DNA from: Flavobacterium suaedae
GTDB lineage: Bacteria > Bacteroidota > Bacteroidia > Flavobacteriales > Flavobacteriaceae
DNA: 64,000 bases
Direction of reading: 5' to 3'
Assembly (NCBI RefSeq): GCF_014642915.1
Contig: NZ_BMJE01000001.1
Coordinates: 554,140-618,139 of the forward strand
The position numbers were made by a program, and so were the translations under genes. This document shows positions 17,316 to 27,010 of this stretch, piece by piece. How positions within the stretch are numbered: the first letter of the stretch is position 1; every line of letters starts with the position of its first letter. The notes beneath the pieces were generated by a model. That model was not told where the DNA came from. It did no database searches and was given only the letters and a program-made list of their open reading frames with translations.

Positions 17316-17346
17316 AATAAAAGCAACACAGTATGTTGCTTTTATT
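17316..17346 (-). terminator. Terminator of the 64-residue membrane protein gene
   Basis: Perfect 13-bp stem AATAAAAGCAACA/TGTTGCTTTTATT with a 5-base loop and a T-run on the minus strand, 35 bases beyond the stop at 17381. Confidence 0.85.
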
Positions 17347-17380
17347 AAACTCCAAATTATGTGTTTATTTCTTTAAAAAC

Positions 17381-17575
17381 CTATGCTTCATCTTTAGTTC
17401 TTTTTATAAGCCTTATCCCGGCTATAAAAAATATTAACCCTATTATTCCGTATATAGAAGTTGTTTTTATACTATATGTACCTGTAGAGGTATTAGCGAA
17501 TATATAAGCTGCATAAATAAGCCCTGCAACACCTAATATTGTAAGCAATGCTCCAAAAATTCTTTTCATGTTCAT
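17381..17575 (-). CDS. Small two-helix membrane protein
   Basis: A 64-residue protein with two hydrophobic helices (residues ~6-26 and ~41-57) joined by a short polar loop, ending in 'RLIKRTKDEA'. Starts with MNMKR; the second Met is also possible. Its own terminator supports a real transcription unit. Small proteins like this are common in flavobacteria, but the function is unknown. Confidence 0.7.
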   Translation of the reverse strand: MNMKRIFGALLTILGVAGLIYAAYIFANTSTGTYSIKTTSIYGIIGLIFFIAGIRLIKRTKDEA

Positions 17576-17801
17576 AATAATCTGCTTTTGTTGTTTTTTA
17601 CAAATTTCAAACTAATGCCAGCGAAAGCCTGAACTTTTGTCAAAACTTTAACTTTAAACCGTTTACATTTATTTTTTATTCGTTAACAGATTGTAAACAT
17701 TTTATGTAACACTTATTATTATTGAGTTACAGTAAAAAAAGTAAGTTTTAACTTATAAAAAATGATTTAAAGAAAAGTTATTCATTCACAAAGTTCTAGT
17801 G

Positions 17802-18122
17802 ATGAAAGGATTAAATTCTGAAATTGCAGAATGTTTTAAGGCTGTTAAAGCCCATAAAAAAAAACTCAAAAAGAATATTATTATGAGATTCCTATACCTA
17901 TCCTTATTAGCATTAGTTGGCTTAGTTGCCGGTTATTTATTTTTAAATGATTTCAGCTTTGATAATAAAAGCTTTAGTAACTATTTAATAAGCACATTGT
18001 TTATTATACTGCTAACATCACTTGCTGTTATAGGTATGGTACTATTATTGAACAAAAGAAAAGACAAAGGAAAAAATATAATGACGATACGTCAATATTA
18101 TCAATATAAAAATAGAAGTTAA
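17802..18122 (+). CDS. Membrane protein of unknown function
   Basis: A 106-residue protein with a basic N-terminal helix (residues ~1-30, 'KAVKAHKKKLKKN') and two transmembrane helices (about 32-50 and 65-87), ending in a Lys/Arg-rich tail with 'MTIRQYYQYKNRS'. The ATG at 17802 is preferred over the adjacent GTG at 17799. It is followed by a good terminator. No family recognised. Confidence 0.65.
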   Translation: MKGLNSEIAECFKAVKAHKKKLKKNIIMRFLYLSLLALVGLVAGYLFLNDFSFDNKSFSNYLISTLFIILLTSLAVIGMVLLLNKRKDKGKNIMTIRQYYQYKNRS

Positions 18123-18140
18123 GTTAAAAGTGCCCTAATA

Positions 18141-18176
18141 AAAAAAGCCCCCTATGTATTGTACATAAGGGGTTTT
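18141..18176. terminator. Bidirectional terminator between the membrane protein gene and clpB
   Basis: Stem built from CCCC.TATGTA/TACATA.GGGG with a 3-base loop and flanking A6/T6 runs, between two convergent genes. Confidence 0.85.
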
Positions 18177-18196
18177 TTCATTCCAATTATCTATTA

Positions 18197-20809
18197 TTAA
18201 CTCTCACCTTCTATAATATCTGTTTGGTTTCTAAAAACCAGTTCACCATCAAAACTATCCAGTAGTATAATACTATCAGTAGTTATAGTTCCCGAAAGTA
18301 TTTGTTTAGAAAGTTCGTTCATTACTTCTTTTTGAATTACACGTTTTACAGGACGCGCACCAAAATCAGGATCATAACCTTTCTTAGCTAAATAATCAAT
18401 CGCTTCAGGAGTAGCATCAAGCGTTATATTCTGCTGTGCTAACAGTTTAGTAACACCTTTCAGTTGTAATCCTACAATCTCTTTAATGTTTTCAGCACTA
18501 AGCGGCGTAAACATTACTATATCGTCAATACGGTTTATAAATTCAGGGCGTACAGTTTGTTTTAATAAGCCCAATACCTCTGTTTTAGCAGATTCTATAG
18601 CACCTTCCATATCGCCTTTTAGCGTTTCAAACTTCTCCTGTATAATACTACTACCCATGTTTGATGTCATTATGATAATAGTATTTTTGAAGTCAGCCAA
18701 ACGACCTTTGTTATCTGTTAAGCGACCTTCATCAAGCACCTGTAACAGAATATTAAAAGTATCAGGGTGCGCTTTCTCTATCTCATCAAGCAGTATTACA
18801 GAATACGGTTTTCTTCTTACCGCTTCGGTAAGCTGTCCGCCTTCATCATACCCTACATATCCCGGAGGTGCACCTACCAGCCTACTCACACTATGGCGTT
18901 CTTGGTATTCACTCATATCAATACGAGTCATAGAACTTTCGTCATCAAACAGGTACGATGCTAAGGCTTTGGCAAGCTCTGTTTTACCTACACCGGTTGT
19001 ACCTAAAAACAGGAACGAACCTATTGGCTTTTTTTGGTCTTGTAATCCCGCTCTGCTTCGTCTTACAGCATCACTAACTGCTTGTATTGCTTCTTCCTGC
19101 CCTACTACGCGCTTGTGTAGCTCCTGTTCTAAATGCAGTAGTTTTTCACGCTCGCTTTGCAGCATTTTGGTAACCGGTATTCCTGTCCACTTCGCAATAA
19201 CCTCAGCAATATCCTCATTGGTTACTTCCTCTTTAATAAGGCTGTTTCCTTTTTGGGTTTCCTGTAATTGCTCTTGGTATTTATCTAACTGCTCCTGAGC
19301 TTCTTTTATTTTACCGTAACGTATTTCGGCTACTTTACCGTAATCACCATCACGCTCTGCTCTTTCCGCTTCTTGCTTATAATCTTCAATATTAGCTTTT
19401 GTAGCTTGTATATTATCAATTACATCTTTTTCACTTTTCCAGCGTGCGTAAATTTCGTTACGCTCTTCTTTTAAGTTAGCAAGCTCAAGCCCTAATGTTT
19501 TTAATTTAGCTTCGTCATTTTCGCGTTTAATCGCCTCAATTTCAATTTCAAGCTGCATTATTTTACGGTCTATAACATCAAGCTCTTCGGGTTTTGAGTT
19601 AATTTCCATACGCAGTTTACTCGCAGCCTCATCCATAAGGTCAATAGCTTTATCCGGTAAAAAACGATTGGTTATATAACGTTGCGATAGTTCAACCGCT
19701 GCTATAATAGCATCATCCTTAATACGTACCTGGTGATGTGCTTCATATTTTTCTTTAATACCACGAAGTATAGAAATGGCACTTTCGGTATCCGGTTCAT
19801 CAACCATTACTTTTTGGAAACGTCTTTCTAACGCTTTATCTTTTTCAAAGTATTTTTGATATTCATCCAGCGTTGTAGCACCTATAGCACGCAGCTCTCC
19901 ACGAGCTAATGCGGGTTTTAATATGTTAGCAGCATCCATTGCACCGTCTCCCCCGCCTGCTCCTACAAGAGTGTGTATCTCATCAATAAAGAGTACTATA
20001 TTACCATCAGCAGAGGTTACTTCTTTCACTACCGATTTTAAACGCTCTTCAAACTCACCTTTATATTTAGCACCTGCAATAAGTGCCCCCATATCCAGCG
20101 AGTAAATTACTTTATCTTTTAAGTTTTCAGGTACGTCTCCCTGAATGATACGGTGGGCTAAACCTTCGGCAATGGCTGTTTTACCTACACCCGGTTCCCC
20201 TACCAGCATCGGGTTGTTTTTAGTTCTTCGTGAAAGTATTTGTAATACTCTGCGGATTTCCTCATCACGCCCTATTACGGGATCCAGTTTACCATCATTG
20301 GCTAACTGATTCAGATTTTTGGCGTATTTATTTAAGGAGTTATAATTTTCTTCAGCACTGGCTGAAGTTACACGCTCACCTTTTCTTAACTCTTCTATCG
20401 CCGCTTTTAATCCTTTTTCGGTAACGCCCTGGTCTTTTAAAATTTGGGCTACCTTACTTTTAGTATTAAAAATGGCTAACAGTAAATGTTCTATAGAAAC
20501 GAATTCATCGTTCATTTTTCTCGCAATATTCGATGCTTCGTTTAACGCAGTTCCCGAACTTCGCGAAAGCGACATATCGCCTCCCTGAACTTTTGGGAAA
20601 CTTTGCAGGGTACTGTCCAGTATTTGCTGGAACATTCCTACATTTACATTCAGTTTTTTAAGCAGAAAAGGAGTTACATTTTCGTCGACTTCCAGTATAG
20701 CTTTAACAATGTGTTCATTTTCTATTTGCTGGTGTCCGTAGCCTTGGGCAATTTGTTGAGCCCTTTGTATGGCTTCTTGTGATTTTATGGTAAAATTGGC
20801 AAAATTCAT
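18197..20809 (-). CDS. clpB: ATP-dependent disaggregase ClpB
   Basis: An 870-residue Hsp100 chaperone that works with DnaK to solubilise aggregated protein. Order: Clp N-domain repeats (1-150), first AAA+ domain with Walker A GEPGVGKT at 204-211, a long coiled-coil middle domain (about 410-530) that separates ClpB from ClpA/ClpC, and a second AAA+ domain with Walker A 'GTTGVGKTE' near 605 and pore loop '[13 protein letters not shown]'. The C-terminus carries the D2-small domain. No obvious heat-shock operator such as CIRCE is visible upstream. It is single-gene and divergent from ytxJ. Confidence 0.98.
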   Translation of the reverse strand: MNFANFTIKSQEAIQRAQQIAQGYGHQQIENEHIVKAILEVDENVTPFLLKKLNVNVGMFQQILDSTLQSFPKVQGGDMSLSRSSGTALNEASNIARKMNDEFVSIEHLLLAIFNTKSKVAQILKDQGVTEKGLKAAIEELRKGERVTSASAEENYNSLNKYAKNLNQLANDGKLDPVIGRDEEIRRVLQILSRRTKNNPMLVGEPGVGKTAIAEGLAHRIIQGDVPENLKDKVIYSLDMGALIAGAKYKGEFEERLKSVVKEVTSADGNIVLFIDEIHTLVGAGGGDGAMDAANILKPALARGELRAIGATTLDEYQKYFEKDKALERRFQKVMVDEPDTESAISILRGIKEKYEAHHQVRIKDDAIIAAVELSQRYITNRFLPDKAIDLMDEAASKLRMEINSKPEELDVIDRKIMQLEIEIEAIKRENDEAKLKTLGLELANLKEERNEIYARWKSEKDVIDNIQATKANIEDYKQEAERAERDGDYGKVAEIRYGKIKEAQEQLDKYQEQLQETQKGNSLIKEEVTNEDIAEVIAKWTGIPVTKMLQSEREKLLHLEQELHKRVVGQEEAIQAVSDAVRRSRAGLQDQKKPIGSFLFLGTTGVGKTELAKALASYLFDDESSMTRIDMSEYQERHSVSRLVGAPPGYVGYDEGGQLTEAVRRKPYSVILLDEIEKAHPDTFNILLQVLDEGRLTDNKGRLADFKNTIIIMTSNMGSSIIQEKFETLKGDMEGAIESAKTEVLGLLKQTVRPEFINRIDDIVMFTPLSAENIKEIVGLQLKGVTKLLAQQNITLDATPEAIDYLAKKGYDPDFGARPVKRVIQKEVMNELSKQILSGTITTDSIILLDSFDGELVFRNQTDIIEGES

Positions 20810-20937
20810 ATTCTAATTTTTTAAATTCGATATGTATATTTCAATTTATATTCCAATAAGTAAAATCTGATATTTTGACTTTAAAAAACTGGTTAAAAGG
20901 AATTTAAACAGACAAAATGTCTTAAACTAAGTAAAAC

Positions 20938-21330
20938 ATGAGTATTTTCGATAATATATTCGGTAAGAATGACAGTAAAGGTACTTCATCCCAATCAGTA
21001 ATGTGGAATGAATTAACACAATTACAACAACTTGATACTATAGCAGAAGAGTCTGAAAGTACCCCTGTACTTATATTTAAACACAGTACAAGATGCAGCG
21101 TGAGCCGTATGGCTTTACGAGGTTTTGAAAATGAATATTCTTTACCGGAAGAAGATTTGAAACTCTACTTTTTAGATCTTATAGCTTATAGAAATGTTAG
21201 CAATGAAATTGCCTCCCGATTTGACGTTGTACACCAGTCACCACAAGTTATACTTATTAAAAACGGAAAAGCAGTATATAATGAATCGCATAGCGATATA
21301 GATGTTACTGCAATTGAAGACATTTTATAA
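20938..21330 (+). CDS. ytxJ: YtxJ family bacillithiol-system redox protein
   Basis: A 130-residue thioredoxin-fold protein of the DUF2847/YtxJ family, proposed monothiol bacilliredoxins that remove bacillithiol from mixed disulfides. The active-site segment is 'HSTRCSVSRMAL' with a single Cys in the expected CxVS context; 'QSPQVILIKNGKAVYNESH' is the cis-Pro and C-terminal thioredoxin-fold region. It implies that this organism makes bacillithiol, as many Bacteroidota do. It is monocistronic and ends in a strong terminator. The catalytic role rests on family knowledge. Confidence 0.88.
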   Translation: MSIFDNIFGKNDSKGTSSQSVMWNELTQLQQLDTIAEESESTPVLIFKHSTRCSVSRMALRGFENEYSLPEEDLKLYFLDLIAYRNVSNEIASRFDVVHQSPQVILIKNGKAVYNESHSDIDVTAIEDIL

Positions 21331-21332
21331 AT

Positions 21333-21363
21333 AAAAAAGCACTCTTAAAAGAGTGCTTTTTTA
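21333..21363. terminator. Bidirectional terminator between ytxJ and the DUF3857 gene
   Basis: AAAAAGCACTCTT/AAGAGTGCTTTTT stem between two convergent stops, with A- and T-runs on the flanks. Confidence 0.9.
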
Positions 21364-21383
21364 TTGAATATATGTTATAATTA

Positions 21384-24300
21384 TTACTTAAAGCCTATAA
21401 TAGCCTCTTCTATAGCTAATACTTCTTCTACATATTTTTTATACTCATCATAATCAGCTACTTTAATAGTATTCCAAGGTGTTGTAACATCTCGGGTAAC
21501 TTTTAAAGAATTGGGGCTTACCAATTCATATTTTATTTTGTAATTATGCCCCTTAAATTTAAGTTCTTTACCTTCCGGTATTTCAATAAACTTTTTACCT
21601 TCTTCAATATTTACTATTACCGTTGTATGGTATTCGTTAGTATTCTCATATCTTGTATAGTCAATATCATACTTACGCTTTTCGTTGGTAATAATATCGC
21701 GTGTATACACTTTATCCAAATACGGTACATCTGTAATTTTAAGGCTACCTACAGATTGTAATTTTTCGGTTATAGAAAACTTACTTTCAAACTTCATAGA
21801 CTCAGAGTATTTATCTGAATTTTCTATAAGCTTTACTGATTCTAACGAAACTGCTTTATCTAATTTACCGTTAATGTCTTCCTCAAACTTTTTATTTCTC
21901 ATATCTGCGGTAGTAGCATCAGAGAACAACTCGTTATAATATGATTTTGACAGTCCTTGTACATTAACTGTATTAGTATAATGCTTTGTATCATCTTTTA
22001 CATCTACAACTGTAGTAGTAGAAAGTATATTTTGCATAGCATTTGTAAACGGTATGTTTATAATGTTTGCTTTTTCATTTTGGTTACGATCTAAAGACAC
22101 TACCAGTGCTTTAGCATTATATAATGATAATGGCAGTGCTTTAAATGGTAAATACTTATTAGTAAGTTCTAAAAAGTGTTCTTTACCATTAAGCATAACT
22201 TTTACAATACAGTGATTAAAATCTATTTCCGGTAGTATAGGGAAAACTGTTCCGTTATCAGATGTAAGCACTAATACCAGTTTGGCATCAAGACCTGCTT
22301 TTTCTGCCATAGCAACAAAAAGCGTTGATACATCTTTACAGTCCCCCAGCTTTGTACTAATAGTTTTAGACGGTTTTTGCGGCACATAACCACTCTGCCT
22401 GAAATCAAGAGAACTATATGTGATATTATCTTCTATATACTTATAAATTTTATAGGCTTTCTCTTCGTCTGATAATCCTTTAGCTTCATTAGGGAATATT
22501 TCATTAAAGGTTTTAAGTGCAACATTATCCATGTCTACATTCTTCTTAACCAAGTCTGCATACCAGTTAGCAATTTCTCCCCATGTTTTTATACTGCTTA
22601 TTTGTATTTGGTTTGCCACATTATAATAACTTGGTGAATAACTATCAAAAATTGGCATTGCAGGAGTGTTATTTAATTCCCAGCGAATGTAATTTCTGCC
22701 ATTAACTTTACTTTTCTTAGGAGTTACGTTTCCGTTTACTACTTCATAAGAGAAAGTCACGTCCTCAGGGGATATTATACCGAAAATAGTTTGCACACAC
22801 GGGTATGAACCATTAAAGAATGATGTAGTATTAAAGTCCTTATAAAAACGCCCGTAACCACTACTGGTAGACTCATATTCAATATATACAACATCATTAA
22901 CTGCCAGATTAGTAAATACTACTGTACCGTAACCTCTGTCTCCCGGAACAATAGTACCGTCCGGCTTTACAATTTCTGCTTTAATAATATTAAGCCCGCT
23001 TGCACTTATACGATACTCTTTTAACTCCTCAATACCACTCTCGGCAGTCACTTCATACACATATATTGTTTTTGCTTTTCTGCTTCCTTCCGGTAATATA
23101 TTAACAATAAATTCATCAAGAAGAAGTGTTACCCCATAATCGTTTTTCAGTTTAGAGTTTCTTCTGTTTTTTATTAGCTCATATATATCTTTTGTAGATA
23201 CCTCTTCCAGCTCATCAGGCGTTTTGGTTATATCATACAGCGTTCTTCTTAGGCTGGAATCAGCAGAATTATATACCAATGACTGTCTGAAATACTTTTC
23301 AGCCTCTTTAGTATTTTTAAGATAATTGTAGCCGTTACCTTTTCGCTCCATCATTCCGTAAGAATATGGAAAGTTATTTAACGCTGTGGTAGTATATTTT
23401 ATACCTTCTTCATAATTACTTTCTTTATAAGCAATATTAATCAAGTCTTCATATATATAATTATTGTATGGGTAGTACTCTGCTCGCTGAAGAAGTATTT
23501 TTTTAACGTCATCCTTTCTTCCTACAGAGTTATAATAGCTAATTAACTGGTTTTGAGCCGAAATGTTTTCTACTCTGTTTGCCAGCTCTTCATATATTGA
23601 GATTGTCTTTTCTTTATCATTCTTTAGTGAAGTATATAATTGTGAGAATGATATTACCAAGTTTTCATTATGATATGACTTTTCAACTATAGTTTCTGCT
23701 TTAGTCATCATTTCCTCAACATCCTGATTTCTGGAAACAATAAGAAAATCATATAAAGTACTATATAAATCAGACTTCAAGTTCTTTGCTTTATCCCTAT
23801 ATTCTTCAATATCCGAAATGTTAGCACTTCGCATCCAGCTATCATCCTGAATCTTTTTTATAATGCTGTAGTAGTAATACTCATCCTTAACTAAAACACT
23901 TTTTTCAAGTTCTTCTTTCTTTTGCTCATCTCCCATTAATTCGAAGTAAGGTATAAGCTCCACTTTAAGTAAAGAACTTTCAGGATATTTTTCATAAAGG
24001 CTCTCTATAACCTCATAAGCCTTTTCTTTTTTGTTATTGCTCATGTAGGCACTGTACAATAAATAAGTATGGAATATATCTCCAGGCTTTTCTTTAAGTT
24101 TTTGGATAAGGAACTCCTCATAATCAGGATTAATTTCCTCTGCTTTTAACTGCTCTGCTGTAGATTTGGTATAAGGCTTATAGGTATCGTAAAACTTTAA
24201 ACCGTTAACAGCTTTCCCGTTTTTATCTTTAATCGCAGCATAAAAATAGTCGCTACTTCCGCTTATTGCCGATTTTATAACTAACCTGCTTATACCTTTT

Positions 24301-25133
24301 GGTAAATTAAATTTTAAAGAAAAAGCATTTAAGTTAGTGGTTAGCGCTTTATCATTTCTATAAACTTCTACATCGTTTATAAGAATTTTGATAGGGTCAC
24401 TTGTTCCGAAATTTAATACTACTTCACGGTCAGCATCTGACTCTATAAAAGTTTGTGCATATATAGTTCCGCTACCATACTCTCCTTCATTACTGTAAAA
24501 ATGATACCCTTCGCGCTGTACTATAGCAGGGTTATACCAGTTTACAATACCATTACTGTTAGCGTTAAATGTCTTGTCGTTTTTAGCGTAAAATTCCGCT
24601 TCATATTCAGTATCTAAACCACTGCCGTTCATGTTTTCAAAAACACCACAAAACTGCCATTTTTCTATAGCACCCAGTTTTTCAATACCGGTTTTATAAC
24701 TGTTTAAATCATACCTTCTTTTATCATAAACAGCTTTGGTATAAATAACCATAGGGTTACTTTTAAACTTATCTACACTGGCAACATAGTCCATTTTTTT
24801 GTAGGCTAAATCATCATACCCCTCTGATTCAGGTGCTCCAATCCCGTATTTTCTATACCAAATAGAATAAAGGTATTTTTCACTTTCATCAAGTGCTGCA
24901 AAATCTTTAAGAAAGGTTTCATCATAATATATCCTTCCTAATTCTTCATCTATAATAGCATCCAAAACAAGTAGTTCTATGTTGCTGTTTTTCTTCTTTT
25001 TAAACTTTTTATCAAAAGTTTCACGTGCACCTTCCCTATCATTTTTCAGCAAAAGATCCCAAACCTTTTGAGTATCCTGAGCATGCATTGCTGCTGTAAA
25101 AAGCAGTAATAGTGCTAATAAAATTTTTCTCAT
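21384..25133 (-). CDS. Large secreted DUF3857 / transglutaminase-like protein with TPR repeats
   Basis: A 1249-residue protein with signal peptide MRKILLALLLLFTAAMHAQ. The region ~330-620 is a chain of TPR-like helical repeats ('AYEVIESLYEKYPESSLLKVELI', 'NAEKYFRQSLVYN' style). DUF3857 (residues ~640-850) follows, then a transglutaminase-like domain with the catalytic Cys in 'TKLGDCKDVSTLF' near residue 932 and the His in 'DFNHCIVKV' near 974. Such proteins are frequent in Bacteroidota and are thought to act in the periplasm or at the outer membrane; the substrate is unknown. The C-terminal ~200 residues are beta-rich. It is followed on the same strand upstream by pcm with a 33-base gap, so the two may be co-transcribed. 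Confidence 0.9.
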   Translation of the reverse strand: MRKILLALLLLFTAAMHAQDTQKVWDLLLKNDREGARETFDKKFKKKKNSNIELLVLDAIIDEELGRIYYDETFLKDFAALDESEKYLYSIWYRKYGIGAPESEGYDDLAYKKMDYVASVDKFKSNPMVIYTKAVYDKRRYDLNSYKTGIEKLGAIEKWQFCGVFENMNGSGLDTEYEAEFYAKNDKTFNANSNGIVNWYNPAIVQREGYHFYSNEGEYGSGTIYAQTFIESDADREVVLNFGTSDPIKILINDVEVYRNDKALTTNLNAFSLKFNLPKGISRLVIKSAISGSSDYFYAAIKDKNGKAVNGLKFYDTYKPYTKSTAEQLKAEEINPDYEEFLIQKLKEKPGDIFHTYLLYSAYMSNNKKEKAYEVIESLYEKYPESSLLKVELIPYFELMGDEQKKEELEKSVLVKDEYYYYSIIKKIQDDSWMRSANISDIEEYRDKAKNLKSDLYSTLYDFLIVSRNQDVEEMMTKAETIVEKSYHNENLVISFSQLYTSLKNDKEKTISIYEELANRVENISAQNQLISYYNSVGRKDDVKKILLQRAEYYPYNNYIYEDLINIAYKESNYEEGIKYTTTALNNFPYSYGMMERKGNGYNYLKNTKEAEKYFRQSLVYNSADSSLRRTLYDITKTPDELEEVSTKDIYELIKNRRNSKLKNDYGVTLLLDEFIVNILPEGSRKAKTIYVYEVTAESGIEELKEYRISASGLNIIKAEIVKPDGTIVPGDRGYGTVVFTNLAVNDVVYIEYESTSSGYGRFYKDFNTTSFFNGSYPCVQTIFGIISPEDVTFSYEVVNGNVTPKKSKVNGRNYIRWELNNTPAMPIFDSYSPSYYNVANQIQISSIKTWGEIANWYADLVKKNVDMDNVALKTFNEIFPNEAKGLSDEEKAYKIYKYIEDNITYSSLDFRQSGYVPQKPSKTISTKLGDCKDVSTLFVAMAEKAGLDAKLVLVLTSDNGTVFPILPEIDFNHCIVKVMLNGKEHFLELTNKYLPFKALPLSLYNAKALVVSLDRNQNEKANIINIPFTNAMQNILSTTTVVDVKDDTKHYTNTVNVQGLSKSYYNELFSDATTADMRNKKFEEDINGKLDKAVSLESVKLIENSDKYSESMKFESKFSITEKLQSVGSLKITDVPYLDKVYTRDIITNEKRKYDIDYTRYENTNEYHTTVIVNIEEGKKFIEIPEGKELKFKGHNYKIKYELVSPNSLKVTRDVTTPWNTIKVADYDEYKKYVEEVLAIEEAIIGFK

Positions 25134-25166
25134 TATGCTATGGTCTTAGTATTTTATATTAGTTAA

Positions 25167-25808
25167 TTAGTTTTTATCTTCTAATAATGGCACAAACCTG
25201 AAATCGCCAAACTCATGTTTTTCAAAACGCGTCTCAGTTTTTCTTATAAGTAATGTCATTATTTGTTTTTCTTCTCCCACCGGTATTACCAACCTTCCCC
25301 CTACTTTTAACTGCGCCATTAGCGGTTTTGGTATAAATGGTGCACCTGCCGTAACAATAATACTGTCAAAAGGGGCATAGTTGGGTAAGCCTTTATAACC
25401 ATCCCCAAAGGAAAGGTGTTTAGGACGTATTCCTAATTTTCGTAATAAATGCGATGTAGTTTTAAAAAGCTCATGTTGCCTTTCTACACTATATACCTTT
25501 GCCCCCATTTTAAAAAGAACAGTAGTTTGGTAGCCCGAACCAGTACCTATTTCCAGTATTTTATGGTCTTTTTCTACCTCTAGCAACTGCGACTGAAAAG
25601 CCACCGTATAAGGTTGCGATATAGTTTGCCCTGCCCCTATAGGAAAGGCTTTATCCTGATAGGCGTAATCTTCAAAACTGGAATCTAAAAACAAGTGTCT
25701 GGGTATATTGCGTATGGCTTCAAGAACATTTTTGTCTTTAATACCTTTTTGCTCCAAAACATTTACCAACTGGTTACGAAGTCCTTGGTGTTTTGCTGTA
25801 TCTTTCAA
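25167..25808 (-). CDS. pcm: Protein-L-isoaspartate O-methyltransferase
   Basis: This enzyme uses S-adenosylmethionine to methylate L-isoaspartyl residues and start their repair. The 213-residue length is typical. The SAM-binding motif I is 'ILEIGTGSGYQTTVL' near residue 80. 'GAGQTISQPYTVAFQ' is the family-specific substrate segment. The start is a TTG at 25806-25808; an in-frame TAA lies 9 bases upstream and no ATG fits, so the TTG is well supported. It lies upstream of the DUF3857 gene on the same strand. Confidence 0.95.
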   Translation of the reverse strand: MKDTAKHQGLRNQLVNVLEQKGIKDKNVLEAIRNIPRHLFLDSSFEDYAYQDKAFPIGAGQTISQPYTVAFQSQLLEVEKDHKILEIGTGSGYQTTVLFKMGAKVYSVERQHELFKTTSHLLRKLGIRPKHLSFGDGYKGLPNYAPFDSIIVTAGAPFIPKPLMAQLKVGGRLVIPVGEEKQIMTLLIRKTETRFEKHEFGDFRFVPLLEDKN

Positions 25809-25926
25809 TTTTAGGATTTAATTTTGCAGTAAAAATAGAAAACTAATTTTAAAATATAGCTTTTAAAACCAGTCTTGGTCAGGTTTATTGATATCACAAG
25901 CAGCTCAGGCAATTTTAGCCGTTTTT

Positions 25927-25958
25927 TTGCTTTTTCGCCCCAAATAATCTTATTTTTG
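25927..25958 (+). promoter_or_regulatory. Bacteroidota-type promoter for the Gfo/Idh/MocA gene
   Basis: TTG at 25927-25929 and TATTTTTG at 25951-25958 with a 21-base spacer. The -7 element ends 17 bases before the ATG, so the leader would be very short. Confidence 0.65.
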
Positions 25959-25975
25959 TTAAAAATATATTTCAC

Positions 25976-26938
25976 ATGTTAAAAATCGGAGTATTGGGTG
26001 CGGGGCATCTTGGTAAAATACATCTTCGTCTGCTTAATGAGTCGGAAAAATATGAACTTGTAGGTTTTTATGATCCTGATAAAAAAAATGCTGACAAAGT
26101 AGCCAAGGAGTTTGGTTATAAAAAGTTTGACTCTATTGCTGCCCTTATTGATGTTGTTGATGTTGTTGATATTGTAACACCTACCCTTTCTCACCACGAT
26201 TGCGCCAAACAAAGTATAAAAAAAGGAAAGCACGTTTTCCTTGAAAAGCCTATAGCCAATACCGTAGCAGAAGCAGAAGAAATTATTGCTTTGGCTAAAG
26301 AATACAATGTAAAAGGACAAGTAGGGCACGTAGAGCGTTTTAACCCTGCATTTATGGCTACTAAAGATGCTATAAACAACCCAATGTTTATAGAAACGCA
26401 CCGTTTAGCGGAGTTTAACCCGCGCGGTACAGATGTTCCTGTAGTTTTAGACTTAATGATTCACGATATTGATGTTATACTAAGTGTGGTAAAGAGCAAA
26501 GTGAAAAACATTAATGCCAGCGGAGTATCAGTAATCAGTGAAACGCCTGATATTGCCAATGCACGCCTTGAATTTGAAAATGGATGTGTGGCAAACCTTA
26601 CATCCAGTCGTATATCGCTAAAAAATATGCGCAAATCACGCTTTTTCCAGAAAGATGCCTATATCTCTGTAGATTTTCTTGATAAAGGCTGTGAAGTAGT
26701 AAAAATGAAAGATGCACCCGAAACTCCGGGCGATTTTGATATGGTACTGCAAAATGCAGAAGGGGTACGAAAACAAATTTATTTTGAAAACCCTGAAGTA
26801 CAACTGAACAACGCTATACTGGATGAGCTTGAAACTTTTGCCGATGCCATTACTAACAATACAACGCCAATTGTAACACTTGAAGATGGTACTGAAGCAC
26901 TAAGGATAGCCTACCAGATTATAGACTGTTTTAATTAA
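25976..26938 (+). CDS. Gfo/Idh/MocA family NAD(P)-dependent oxidoreductase
   Basis: A 320-residue dehydrogenase with the N-terminal Rossmann motif 'GVLGAGHLGKIHL' (residues 5-17), the family's 'EKPIANTVAEAEEII' catalytic lysine segment near residue 93, and a C-terminal alpha/beta domain with 'LMIHDIDVILSVV' carrying the catalytic His region. It reduces or oxidises a sugar-like or pyranose substrate that cannot be named. A 9-base tandem repeat (GATGTTGTT) gives the string DVVDVVD near residue 61. It may be first in a unit with the secreted protein gene starting 72 bases downstream. Confidence 0.9.
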   Translation: MLKIGVLGAGHLGKIHLRLLNESEKYELVGFYDPDKKNADKVAKEFGYKKFDSIAALIDVVDVVDIVTPTLSHHDCAKQSIKKGKHVFLEKPIANTVAEAEEIIALAKEYNVKGQVGHVERFNPAFMATKDAINNPMFIETHRLAEFNPRGTDVPVVLDLMIHDIDVILSVVKSKVKNINASGVSVISETPDIANARLEFENGCVANLTSSRISLKNMRKSRFFQKDAYISVDFLDKGCEVVKMKDAPETPGDFDMVLQNAEGVRKQIYFENPEVQLNNAILDELETFADAITNNTTPIVTLEDGTEALRIAYQIIDCFN

Positions 26939-27010
26939 TACTAACTATTCTTAAAATAACGTTTACAAGATGAAAACAAAGCAACTAATCACTGCTTAAA
27001 AAAATCATCA

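Noticed and set aside
18486-19298. 270-codon plus-strand ORF antisense to clpB
   Set aside because: It mirrors the clpB coding frame, is Ser-rich and lacks any recognisable motif; ClpB on the minus strand explains the region fully.
26970-26999. Nine-codon leader-like ORF before the secreted carboxypeptidase-regulatory protein
   Set aside because: No run of a regulatory amino acid codon and no attenuator hairpin; chance occurrence is likely.
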